A stretch of DNA of 64,000 bases, from assembly GCF_014196635.1 (NCBI RefSeq), contig NZ_JACIEB010000006.1:1-64000 (forward strand). The letters are read 5' to 3'. This DNA comes from Sphingobium fontiphilum (GTDB lineage: Bacteria > Pseudomonadota > Alphaproteobacteria > Sphingomonadales > Sphingomonadaceae). Position numbers and translations under genes: made by a program. Below, piece after piece: positions 16,359 to 23,814 of this stretch; positions within the stretch are counted from its first letter, which is position 1; the number at the start of each line of letters is the position of its first letter. The notes beneath the pieces were generated by a model. It was not told the origin of the DNA. It saw only the letters and a list, made by a program, of their open reading frames with translations, and searched no databases.

Positions 16359-16380
16359 CTGTATTGCCCGTACAATACAG
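16359..16380. promoter_or_regulatory. 8-bp inverted repeat between divergent genes (possible operator)
   Basis: CTGTATTG (16,359–16,366) and CAATACAG (16,373–16,380) are perfect inverted arms separated by six bases. They lie in the 163-bp gap between the divergently transcribed nitronate monooxygenase and DUF2157 genes, 38 bases before the latter. TTGCCC at 16,364–16,369 and TACCCT at 16,387–16,392 are spaced 17 bp, so the repeat could overlap a promoter toward the DUF2157 gene. The regulator is unknown. Confidence 0.4.
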
Positions 16381-16418
16381 TTGTGTTACCCTTGTCCCAT
16401 AGTGGCGATTCAAGGAAT

Positions 16419-17480
16419 ATGGCGATGTATAGCGAAGGCGACCTGCAAGACGCCGTAGCGGCGGGGGCGATTTCGGCGGAGGCGGCTGATGCGCTGCGCG
16501 CCCATGTCGCGACCCTGCGCGCCAGCCCGGTGGTGGATGAAGAACATTTCCGCCTGCTGACCGGCTTCAACGATATTTTCGTCGGCATCGCCGCAATCAT
16601 CCTGTTGGTCGCCGTCGCATGGCTGGGCAACAGCATGCGACTCGGCGCGTCGACGCATGCGCCCTCGATCATGTCCGGCCTGCTGGTGGCGGGGGCCAGT
16701 TGGGGGCTTGCCGAATATTTCACCCGCGAACGGCGCATGGCGTTGCCCAGCATCATCCTGCTGCTGGGTTTCACCGGCGGCGTCGCTTTTGGACTGGCTG
16801 CGCTGGTGGGACAGATCTTCCCCCATGCCGGGGACCGGCTGGCCGCTTTGCTGGCGGCGGGCATCGCGGCGCTGACGGCCGGGGCGACATGGCTGCACTG
16901 GCGGCGTTTCATGGTGCCCATCACCGTGGCGGCGGGCGCGGCGGCCGCCGCTGGCGTTGGCGGCGGCCTTATCCTGGCCGCAGTGCCCGCGATGGAGGAT
17001 CATGTCTTCTGGCTGGTGCTGGCCGCCGGGATCGCCATCTTCACGCTCGCCATGCGATGGGACATGAGCGACCGGGGCCGCACGACGCGGCGATCCGACG
17101 TCGCCTTCTGGCTGCACCTGACGGCCGCGCCGATGATCGCCCATTCGATGTTCCAGTTGCTGGGCGTGTTCCAGGGCGACATCGGCACCGGCAGGGCGGT
17201 GATGATCATCGCCCTCTATATCGCCTTTGGTCTGGTGGCTCTGGCGGTCGACCGGCGGGCGTTGCTGGTGTCGAGCCTCGCCTATGTGCTCTATGCGCTT
17301 TATGCCCTGTTCCGGCAGGCTGGCGCGGTGGAATTGTCCTGGGCCTTCACGGCGCTGGTCATCGGTTCGGCGCTGCTGCTGCTCTCGGCCTTCTGGCACC
17401 GCGCCCGCGCCATGGTGATCGGCGGATTGCCCGACGGCATCATCGGGCGGCTGCCCTATCTGGATCGCGCGGCGGCCTGA
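16419..17480 (+). CDS. DUF2157 domain multi-pass membrane protein
   Basis: 353 residues from ATG 16419, but an AAGGA at 16,412–16,416 is better spaced for the second in-frame ATG at 16425. The cytosolic N-terminal about 45 residues (SEGDLQDAVAAGAISAEAADAL) are followed by about 9–10 hydrophobic segments, beginning IFVGIAAIILLVAVAWLG. The layout matches DUF2157 proteins, whose function is not established. It is divergent from the nitronate monooxygenase operon and convergent with the CysQ-like gene (7-base gap). Confidence 0.75.
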   Translation: MAMYSEGDLQDAVAAGAISAEAADALRAHVATLRASPVVDEEHFRLLTGFNDIFVGIAAIILLVAVAWLGNSMRLGASTHAPSIMSGLLVAGASWGLAEYFTRERRMALPSIILLLGFTGGVAFGLAALVGQIFPHAGDRLAALLAAGIAALTAGATWLHWRRFMVPITVAAGAAAAAGVGGGLILAAVPAMEDHVFWLVLAAGIAIFTLAMRWDMSDRGRTTRRSDVAFWLHLTAAPMIAHSMFQLLGVFQGDIGTGRAVMIIALYIAFGLVALAVDRRALLVSSLAYVLYALYALFRQAGAVELSWAFTALVIGSALLLLSAFWHRARAMVIGGLPDGIIGRLPYLDRAAA

Positions 17481-17487
17481 CGGGTTT

Positions 17488-18285
17488 TCAGCCGCCGCCC
17501 AAAATGTCGCGGGCGCGCACGGACAGCCGGTCGACGGCGGCGGCGTGGATGCCCGGCGCGCAGCACAGCACGCCAAAGGCGGTGGGCCGGGGCCGGTTGA
17601 ACTGCAATGGCTGGCCCAGCGCGTCGCTGACCGCCGCCCCCGCCTCGCTGGCGATCAGGGCGGCGGCGGCGATGTCCCATTCATTGCCCCAACGCACGGT
17701 GGCGACCAGATCGGCCTCATCCGCCGCCACCATCGCCATGCGCAGGGCAATGCTGTTGGGCTTTTCCACCATGGTCAGATCCTGATCGACGCGGGGCAGA
17801 TGGTCGGCGGGTACGCGCGCGCCTTGCAACATCGTCCGGCGTCCCGCCGCCAGATTCTGTCCGTTGCGTATCGCCCCCTGCCCCGCGACCGCGATCCAGG
17901 TTTCATTGCGCGCGGGGGCAGCCAATATGCCCAGCCGCACCACGCCATGTTCGACGAGCGCCACCGAAACCGCCCAGCCGGTGCGACCGCGCAGATAATC
18001 GCGCGTGCCATCGATCGGATCGACCACCCACACGCGGGCGAGGTCCAGCCGATGCACCGTGTCCGCCGTCTCCTCCGACAGCCAGCCTGCGGACGGATCT
18101 ATGGCGGACAGGCTGTCGCGCAGCATGGCGTCGAGCGCCAGATCGGCCTCGCACACAGGCTCGCCCGGCTTCTTTTCCCACTGGCGCACCCGCGTGTCGC
18201 CGCCCGCCCACAGGGCAAGGGCATGGTCGGCCGCATCGGCCACGGCGGCGGCGACCGCCCGGATGGGAATATCAGGCGCCTGCAA
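17488..18285 (-). CDS. cysQ: 3'(2'),5'-bisphosphate nucleotidase CysQ-like / IMPase-family phosphatase
   Basis: 265 residues of the lithium-sensitive Mg-dependent phosphatase fold. The metal-binding motif is WVVDPIDGTRDY (about residues 86–97), preceded by LSEE and followed by the C-terminal WDIAAAALIASEAGA. Family members hydrolyse PAP or inositol phosphates; in alphaproteobacteria this type is usually named CysQ, but substrate choice cannot be read from the sequence. Its start lies 14 bases inside pmbA, so it is the second gene of that operon. Confidence 0.8.
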   Translation of the reverse strand: MQAPDIPIRAVAAAVADAADHALALWAGGDTRVRQWEKKPGEPVCEADLALDAMLRDSLSAIDPSAGWLSEETADTVHRLDLARVWVVDPIDGTRDYLRGRTGWAVSVALVEHGVVRLGILAAPARNETWIAVAGQGAIRNGQNLAAGRRTMLQGARVPADHLPRVDQDLTMVEKPNSIALRMAMVAADEADLVATVRWGNEWDIAAAALIASEAGAAVSDALGQPLQFNRPRPTAFGVLCCAPGIHAAAVDRLSVRARDILGGG

Positions 18286-19618
18286 CGGTCATCCCGTCCA
18301 CCCGCAGCGTCGGCACATTGACGGCATAGCGGAAATGAAGGTCGTTGGCCGGCGTCAGCGCGCGGAACATGTCGCGCAAATGCCCGGCGATGGTGATTTC
18401 AGACACGGCCTGAACCACCACCCCATTTTCGATCAGAAAGCCAGACGCGCCACGGCTGTAATCGCCGGTCACGGTGTTGACGCCCATGCCGATCAGTTCC
18501 GTGACGTAAAGGCCGCGCTTCACATCGGCCATCAATTCGCCAGCGGTAGCCGTTCCCGGCTCCATATGCACATTGCTGACGCCCGCGCCCGGCGATCCGC
18601 CTGCGCCACGACTGGCGTGGCCGGTGGGTTCCAGCCCCAGTTGCCGCGCCGACGCGCTGTCGAGCAGCCAGCCGGTCAGCACGCCATGGTCGATGATCGC
18701 GCGCCGCGCCGTGGGCAATCCTTCGCCATCGAAGGGACGCGAACGAAGCCCGCGCGGCCGCAACGGATCGTCGACGATGCTGACCCCGGCGTCGAACAAG
18801 GCCTCGCCCAGCGCATCGAGCAGGAAGCTCGACCGGCGGGCGATGGCCGGGCCGACAATGCCGCTCATCAGATGGCCGATAAGGCTGGACCCGATGCGCG
18901 GATCGAAGATGATCGGCATCACCCCGCTTTCGATGCGGATCGGGTTCAGCCGTGCGACCGCCCGCTGGCCGGCGCGGCCGCCAATGGCATGGGCGGCGTC
19001 CAGGTCGGCCAGGTGGCGCACCGAATGGCTGGCATGATCGCGCTGCATCCCCGCGCCCTCGCCCGCCAGCACGCTGGCCCAGGTCGAATGCGACGTCGCG
19101 CCATAGGCGCCCGCGAAACCATGGCTGGTGACGAGCGCGACCTGGCTGCGCCCGGTGGAGGCGCCACCGCCTTCCGAATTGGTGACGCCCGGCACGGCGC
19201 GGGCCGCGTCCTCCGCCTCCAGCGCGCGTTCGCGCAGGGTGGCGGGTTCCGGCTCCTGCGTGTCGATCAGGTCGAGCGATGGCGGGCGCTTGCGCAGCAG
19301 CCGGTCTTCGGGCGCCAGGCCCGCCCAGGGATCTTCGGGCGCTTCGCGGGCCATGGCGACGCAACGGTCGACCAGCGTGGCCAGCGTCGCCGGGTTCATG
19401 TCCGACGCGGAAATGGTGGCCGACCGTTGCCCGACGAACAGGCGCAGGCCGATCTCTTCCCCTTCGGAGCTTTCCACATCCTCCAGCGCGCCCATGCGCA
19501 CCGCCACTGTGGTGGAGGCGTTGCAGGCATAAAGCGCGTCCGCCGCATCCGCCCCCGCCTTGCGCGCCGCCTTCACCAGATCTTCGGCGCGGGTCTGGGC
19601 TTCATCCAGGCTGAGCAT
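18272..19618 (-). CDS. pmbA: TldD/PmbA family metalloprotease-like protein
   Basis: 448 residues, the usual length for PmbA. Family signatures include the N-terminal ADAADALYACN and GLRLFVGQRSATIS segments, and the C-terminal GVLTGWLLDS, HASRGAGGSPGAGVSNVHME and GDYSRGASGFLIENG. TldD/PmbA pairs act in the cytosol in processing of modified peptides and in antitoxin degradation. No TldD partner is in this window. It heads an operon with the CysQ-like gene (14-base overlap). Confidence 0.9.
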   Translation of the reverse strand: MLSLDEAQTRAEDLVKAARKAGADAADALYACNASTTVAVRMGALEDVESSEGEEIGLRLFVGQRSATISASDMNPATLATLVDRCVAMAREAPEDPWAGLAPEDRLLRKRPPSLDLIDTQEPEPATLRERALEAEDAARAVPGVTNSEGGGASTGRSQVALVTSHGFAGAYGATSHSTWASVLAGEGAGMQRDHASHSVRHLADLDAAHAIGGRAGQRAVARLNPIRIESGVMPIIFDPRIGSSLIGHLMSGIVGPAIARRSSFLLDALGEALFDAGVSIVDDPLRPRGLRSRPFDGEGLPTARRAIIDHGVLTGWLLDSASARQLGLEPTGHASRGAGGSPGAGVSNVHMEPGTATAGELMADVKRGLYVTELIGMGVNTVTGDYSRGASGFLIENGVVVQAVSEITIAGHLRDMFRALTPANDLHFRYAVNVPTLRVDGMTVAGA

Positions 19619-19709
19619 GGGACGGCGTTGTTCCTTTCGCGGTTGAAGTCCCCGGCCTTACGCGCTTGCGGCAGGGGGCGCAATGGAGGGGCGATCCGAG
19701 CCTGGGGGG

Positions 19710-20603
19710 TCAGGCGGAGGCGTCCTGCCGGGCCAGCCAATGAACCAGCAAGTGACGGGCGACAGCCATGGGCGGCGGCGCAATAAAGGGCGCGCCCGCC
19801 TCCCCCGCGAGCGCCGCGCGCACCCCGGCCGCGTCGCACCAGAAGGCATGTTCGATCTCGCTTTCGTCCAGCGTCAGCCGGTCGTCGCGGGCCTGCGCGA
19901 TGCAGGCGATCATCAGCGATGCGGGGAAAGGCCAGGGCTGGCTCATCACATAGCGGACCTGATCGACCCTGATCCCGGCCTCCTCCCATAATTCGCGGGC
20001 GACCGCTTCCTCGATCGTCTCGCCCGGCTCGACGAACCCGGCGAGCGCGGAATAGCGGCCGGGCGGAAAACGATGCTGGCGGCCCAGCAATATCCGCCCG
20101 CGATGTTCGGCCAGCATGATCGTCACCGGGTCGACGCGCGGGAAATGTTCGGCTCCACATGATCCGCAAAGCCGCGCCCAGCCGCCCTTTTCCGGCCGGG
20201 TTTCATGGCCGCAGCGGGCGCAGAAGGGATGGCGCGCATGCCAGTCGATCAGGCTGCGCGCCGCGCCGTAAAGCGCCAGTTGATCGGGTGCGAGAACGCC
20301 CGCCAATTCCCACACGGCTGGCGCAAAAACGGCGCCATGCGGAATGTCGCGCGCCAGAGGCGCGAACAGCGGACCGTCATCATCCACGCCCAGCAAAACA
20401 TGTTCCGCCAGCGCCGCGCGGCGGGGGATCGGTTCGCAGGCCAGTCGCTCGCCATCCGCCACCGGGTCCAACCCGTCGAGCACCAGCCGTCGGGCGGATC
20501 GCTGCGCAAAGGCTTCAGCCAGCTTTTCCGGGCTCGTCCGTATCTGGTCGGCGCGATCCAGCGTGCCGCCGACAAAGCCGGGCATTGACAGGTCAGCGGG
20601 CAT
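19710..20603 (-). CDS. nudC: NAD(+)/NADH pyrophosphatase NudC
   Basis: 297 residues. A zinc ribbon (CxxC at 128/131 and 146/149) precedes a complete Nudix box at 189–211 (GFVEPGE … RELWEEAGI), and SQPWPFPASLM is the NudC-type signature. It cleaves NADH or NAD to NMN(H) and AMP, and homologues also remove NAD caps from RNA. Its start overlaps the end of mutY by 11 bases, so both form one operon. The N-terminal about 120 residues are the variable NudC N-domain. Confidence 0.92.
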   Translation of the reverse strand: MPADLSMPGFVGGTLDRADQIRTSPEKLAEAFAQRSARRLVLDGLDPVADGERLACEPIPRRAALAEHVLLGVDDDGPLFAPLARDIPHGAVFAPAVWELAGVLAPDQLALYGAARSLIDWHARHPFCARCGHETRPEKGGWARLCGSCGAEHFPRVDPVTIMLAEHRGRILLGRQHRFPPGRYSALAGFVEPGETIEEAVARELWEEAGIRVDQVRYVMSQPWPFPASLMIACIAQARDDRLTLDESEIEHAFWCDAAGVRAALAGEAGAPFIAPPPMAVARHLLVHWLARQDASA

Positions 20604-21672
20604 CTTGATCCTTTCGGTCGATCATCGCGACGTCGGCCGCGCGGGCGAATAATGTCGGCAGGCCTGCTTCACCGATACGGTCGATCGGCCACCATTCGCC
20701 CTCTCCGGGCGGCTCGCCATCCCATGCGGCGCGGTGCACGGTCAGCGCAAGCGAGAAATGGGTGAAGACATGGGTGACCGGCGGATCCAGTCTCCGCCAA
20801 GGGGCATCGACCGGCGGCGTGGCATCGGGCGCATCGCTCCAGTCGGAGGTGGGCAGCGCCCGCATCCCGCCCAGCATCCCGCGCCCCGGCCGCCGGACGA
20901 GCCACACATGGCCAGCCCGTTCGATCCACCAGCCATGGCCCAGCCGGTGCGGCCGCGCCTTTTTGGGCGCCTTGACCGGGAAGGCGGCCGGATCGCCGCC
21001 GCGGAAAGCGGCGCAATCTTTCCGCAGCGGGCAAATGCCGCAGGCGGGGTTGCGCGCGGTGCAGATGGTCGCGCCCATATCCATCATCGCCTGCGCGAAG
21101 TCGCCCGCGCGCGCCTCGGGCGTGATCGCGTCGGCGGCGGCGCGGATGGCGGCGCGCGCGGCCGGCAGAGGCTGCGCAATGGCGAACAGGCGGGCGACGA
21201 CACGCTCGACATTGGCGTCCACCACTACCGCCCGGCGACCAAAGGCGATGGCGGCGATGGCGGCCCCGGTATAAGCGCCGATGCCCGGCAGGGCGCGCAA
21301 CGCCTCCTCCGTATCGGGGAAAGCGCCGCCATGCTCACGCGCCACGACCCGCGCGCAGGCCAGAAGGTTGCGGGCGCGGGCATAATAGCCAAGGCCCGCC
21401 CAGGCGGCCATCACATCGGCGTCATCCGCCCCCGCCAGCGCCTCCACCGCCGGCCAGCGGGCAGTGAAACGATCAAAATAGGGAATCACCGCCGCCACGG
21501 TCGTTTGCTGGAGCATCACTTCCGACAGCCAGACGCGATAGGGATCGGTCGCATTGCTGCCCGGCGGCGCGCGCCAGGGCAGGCGACGGGCATGAACCTC
21601 ATAATGCGCCAGCAAGTCGCGCGCGATGGTGGCGGGGGCAGCGATTTTCGTAACGGACGGCTCGACGGGCAT
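20593..21672 (-). CDS. mutY: A/G-specific adenine DNA glycosylase MutY
   Basis: 359 residues. It removes adenine mispaired with 8-oxoguanine. Visible features: catalytic Glu51 in SEVMLQQTTV, helix-hairpin-helix LPGIGAYTG (128–136), catalytic Asp152 in VVVDANVERV, and the [4Fe-4S] loop C204-x6-C211-x2-C214-x5-C220. The C-terminal Nudix-like domain contains THVFTHFSL. It is divergent from dciA with only 26 bases between the starts, so their promoters must overlap or lie inside the neighbour gene. Confidence 0.95.
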   Translation of the reverse strand: MPVEPSVTKIAAPATIARDLLAHYEVHARRLPWRAPPGSNATDPYRVWLSEVMLQQTTVAAVIPYFDRFTARWPAVEALAGADDADVMAAWAGLGYYARARNLLACARVVAREHGGAFPDTEEALRALPGIGAYTGAAIAAIAFGRRAVVVDANVERVVARLFAIAQPLPAARAAIRAAADAITPEARAGDFAQAMMDMGATICTARNPACGICPLRKDCAAFRGGDPAAFPVKAPKKARPHRLGHGWWIERAGHVWLVRRPGRGMLGGMRALPTSDWSDAPDATPPVDAPWRRLDPPVTHVFTHFSLALTVHRAAWDGEPPGEGEWWPIDRIGEAGLPTLFARAADVAMIDRKDQDAR

Positions 21673-21698
21673 GACCGCCCTATGCCATTAAGCAGCGC

Positions 21699-22229
21699 AT
21701 GAAGGAACGCCCGCCCAAGCCGGAGAAGGAAAAGGCCGCTGACCGTGCGCGCACCGGCGGGCCGCGCGCCATTGCCGACCTGATGCCCGAAATCGGCCGC
21801 GCGGCGTTCCGCAAATTCGGCTTCGTGCAGGCGAGCATCGTGACCCGCTGGCCCGACATTGTCGGCCCCCATTATGCCGACATCACCATGCCCGATTTCA
21901 TCCGCTTTCCCGTGGGCCAAAAATCGGGCGGCACATTGCAGATGACGGTCGAGGGCGGCCACGCGCCAATGGTGCAGCACGCCATTCCCGACATTGTGGA
22001 ACGGGTGAACCGCTTTTTCGGCTATGGCGCGATCGCCAGGGTGACGATGAAACAGGGCCGGATCACACCCGCCCGAGCCGAAACCCGGCCGCCGCCCGCC
22101 AATCTGAAACCCGTGCCCCTCGACCTGGGCGATTCGCTGCGCGGCATTGGCGATCCGGAATTGCGCGCGGTGCTCGAATCGCTGGCGCAGGGTATCGCCA
22201 ACAGCAGCGGCGTGCCCAAAATCGGATGA
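21699..22229 (+). CDS. dciA: DUF721/DciA family protein
   Basis: 176 residues. The core RKFGFVQASIVTRWPDIVGP … HYADITMPDFIRFP … LQMTVEGGHAPMVQHAIPDIVERVNRFFGYGAIARVTMKQ is the DUF721 fold (shown here in pieces with gaps), in front of a Pro-rich, probably disordered tail. DUF721 proteins include DciA, which helps load the replicative helicase DnaB in bacteria lacking DnaC. Its place upstream of the DsbA-like genes and smc is a common sphingomonad arrangement (recalled). Assignment to DciA function is by family. Confidence 0.8.
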   Translation: MKERPPKPEKEKAADRARTGGPRAIADLMPEIGRAAFRKFGFVQASIVTRWPDIVGPHYADITMPDFIRFPVGQKSGGTLQMTVEGGHAPMVQHAIPDIVERVNRFFGYGAIARVTMKQGRITPARAETRPPPANLKPVPLDLGDSLRGIGDPELRAVLESLAQGIANSSGVPKIG

Positions 22230-22237
22230 TCAACCCG

Positions 22238-22262
22238 CCGTTCCGCCCCGGTTCAGGAACGG
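22238..22262 (+). other. Small intercistronic hairpin
   Basis: CCGTTCC (22,238–22,244) and GGAACGG (22,256–22,262) form a 7-bp inverted repeat with an 11-base loop in the gap between dciA and the first DsbA-like gene. No T-run follows, so it is not a canonical terminator. It could be a processing or attenuation hairpin in a shared transcript. Confidence 0.3.
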
Positions 22263-22281
22263 GCGACCAGATGGATAGCCC

Positions 22282-22965
22282 ATGATGACGCGATTCGTGC
22301 CCTTTGCCCTTCTGGCCCTTGCGGCCGCCGCCCCCGCCATGCTGAGCGCCGCGCCCGCGCCCAAATGGACGGCGCAAGTCGCATTTTCGCCCGTGGGCGG
22401 CCATGTGATGGGCAATCCCGCCGCCCCCACCAAGCTGGTCGAATATGTCAGCTACACATGCAGCCATTGCGCCCATTTCGTGGCGGAATCGGCCGGCCCG
22501 CTGCGCACCGGCTATGTTTCGACCGGCAAGGTCAGCGTAGAGGTGCGCAACGCGGTGCGCGACAAATATGACCTGACCGCCGCACTGATCGCTCGATGCG
22601 GCGGCAAGGCGCGCTTCATGGGCAATCATGAGGCGATTTTCGCCAATCAGGATGCGTGGATGCCGAAAATCATCGCCTATGACGGCGACAGCGCGGCAAA
22701 GCCGACCGATCAGGTCGCCGCCATGCGCGACATCGGGCAGAAAACCGGCCTCTATGCGCTGATGGCGAAACGCGGCTTCACGCCCAAACAGCTCGACGCC
22801 TGCGTCGCCGATCCCGCCGCGCTCAAACAGGTGCTGGCCATGACCAACCATGCCTGGCGCGAGCTGAAGATCAGCGGAACGCCCGCCTTCACCGTCAACG
22901 ACAAGATGGTGGGCGGCCCGACATGGGACGCCGTGCGCGCCGCATTGCCCGCTGCCGCCAACTGA
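22282..22965 (+). CDS. Periplasmic DsbA-like thiol:disulfide oxidoreductase
   Basis: 227 residues. A Sec signal peptide (FVPFALLALAAAAPAMLSA) precedes a thioredoxin-fold domain with active-site C60-S-H-C63 in VSYTCSHCAHF and the cis-Pro loop ISGTPAFTVN. It should oxidise or isomerise protein thiols in the periplasm. A second, lipoprotein-anchored paralogue follows 55 bases downstream with the same CSHC and VMGNPxAxxK motifs, so the two likely arose by duplication and are co-transcribed. Confidence 0.88.
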   Translation: MMTRFVPFALLALAAAAPAMLSAAPAPKWTAQVAFSPVGGHVMGNPAAPTKLVEYVSYTCSHCAHFVAESAGPLRTGYVSTGKVSVEVRNAVRDKYDLTAALIARCGGKARFMGNHEAIFANQDAWMPKIIAYDGDSAAKPTDQVAAMRDIGQKTGLYALMAKRGFTPKQLDACVADPAALKQVLAMTNHAWRELKISGTPAFTVNDKMVGGPTWDAVRAALPAAAN

Positions 22966-23020
22966 TCTAGACCACCCCCCGATCCCTCGCTTTCACCCGT
23001 TCAGGAGCCGCGTAATCCCC

Positions 23021-23755
23021 ATGAAGCGTCTGTACAGCATCGCCGTCCTGGCCCTGTCCCTCTCGCTCGTCGCCTGCGGCAAGGAGGAGGGCAATGGATC
23101 GACGCCTTCGGGCGATCCGGTGGCCGCTGTCGCCGCGCCCGCCGGCACAAGCTGGGCCGACACGATCAACCAGACGCCCGAGGGGCATTTCGTAATGGGC
23201 AATCCCAATGCGGCGGTGAAAGTGGTGGAATTCGGTTCCTACACCTGTTCGCACTGCGCAGAGTTCAGCAAGGAAGCGAGCGAGGAAATCCGGGAGCTGG
23301 TAAACACCGGCAAGATGAACTTCGAATTCCGCCCCTTCCTGCGCGATCCCATTGACCTCACCTCCGCCCTGCTGGCGCGCTGCGGCGGCAAGGATGTGTT
23401 CTTCCCCATGACCGAACAGTTGATGGCCAATCAGCAGGCCATGTTCGAAACGCTCCAGTCCAATGAAAATGCGCTGAAGGCCGCCGAAACCGCGGCCCCG
23501 GCGCAGCGTTTCGGCATCATCGCCAGCGCCCTTGGCTTCATCGAATTCGCGCAGCAGCGCGGCATTTCCGAAAGCCAGGCCAGACAGTGCCTGGCCGATA
23601 GCGCCACCGCCGAAAAACTGGCGGCCGATGTTCAGAAGGTGAGCGAGGAATATGATATCCAGGGCACGCCCAGCTTCGTCATCAATGGCGCGCTTCAGGA
23701 AAACACATCCAACTGGGCGACGCTGCGCGCAAAGCTGCGCGAAGCGGGCATCTGA
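23021..23755 (+). CDS. DsbA-like thiol oxidoreductase, predicted lipoprotein
   Basis: 244 residues. The N-terminus is a type II signal peptide with lipobox LVAC (Cys19), so it is predicted to be membrane-anchored and to face the periplasm. The DsbA domain carries GSYTCSHCAEF (Cys76, Cys79) and a cis-Pro loop QGTPSFVIN. Relative to the preceding paralogue it has an extra Ser/Gly/Pro linker after the lipid anchor. The gap to smc is 59 bases, so read-through into smc is possible. Confidence 0.88.
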   Translation: MKRLYSIAVLALSLSLVACGKEEGNGSTPSGDPVAAVAAPAGTSWADTINQTPEGHFVMGNPNAAVKVVEFGSYTCSHCAEFSKEASEEIRELVNTGKMNFEFRPFLRDPIDLTSALLARCGGKDVFFPMTEQLMANQQAMFETLQSNENALKAAETAAPAQRFGIIASALGFIEFAQQRGISESQARQCLADSATAEKLAADVQKVSEEYDIQGTPSFVINGALQENTSNWATLRAKLREAGI

Positions 23756-23814
23756 TTGGAAAAAGGGGGGCGTCCTTCCTGCCTGACTGATCCCGCCGGG
23801 CGCGGAGCGCGGCG

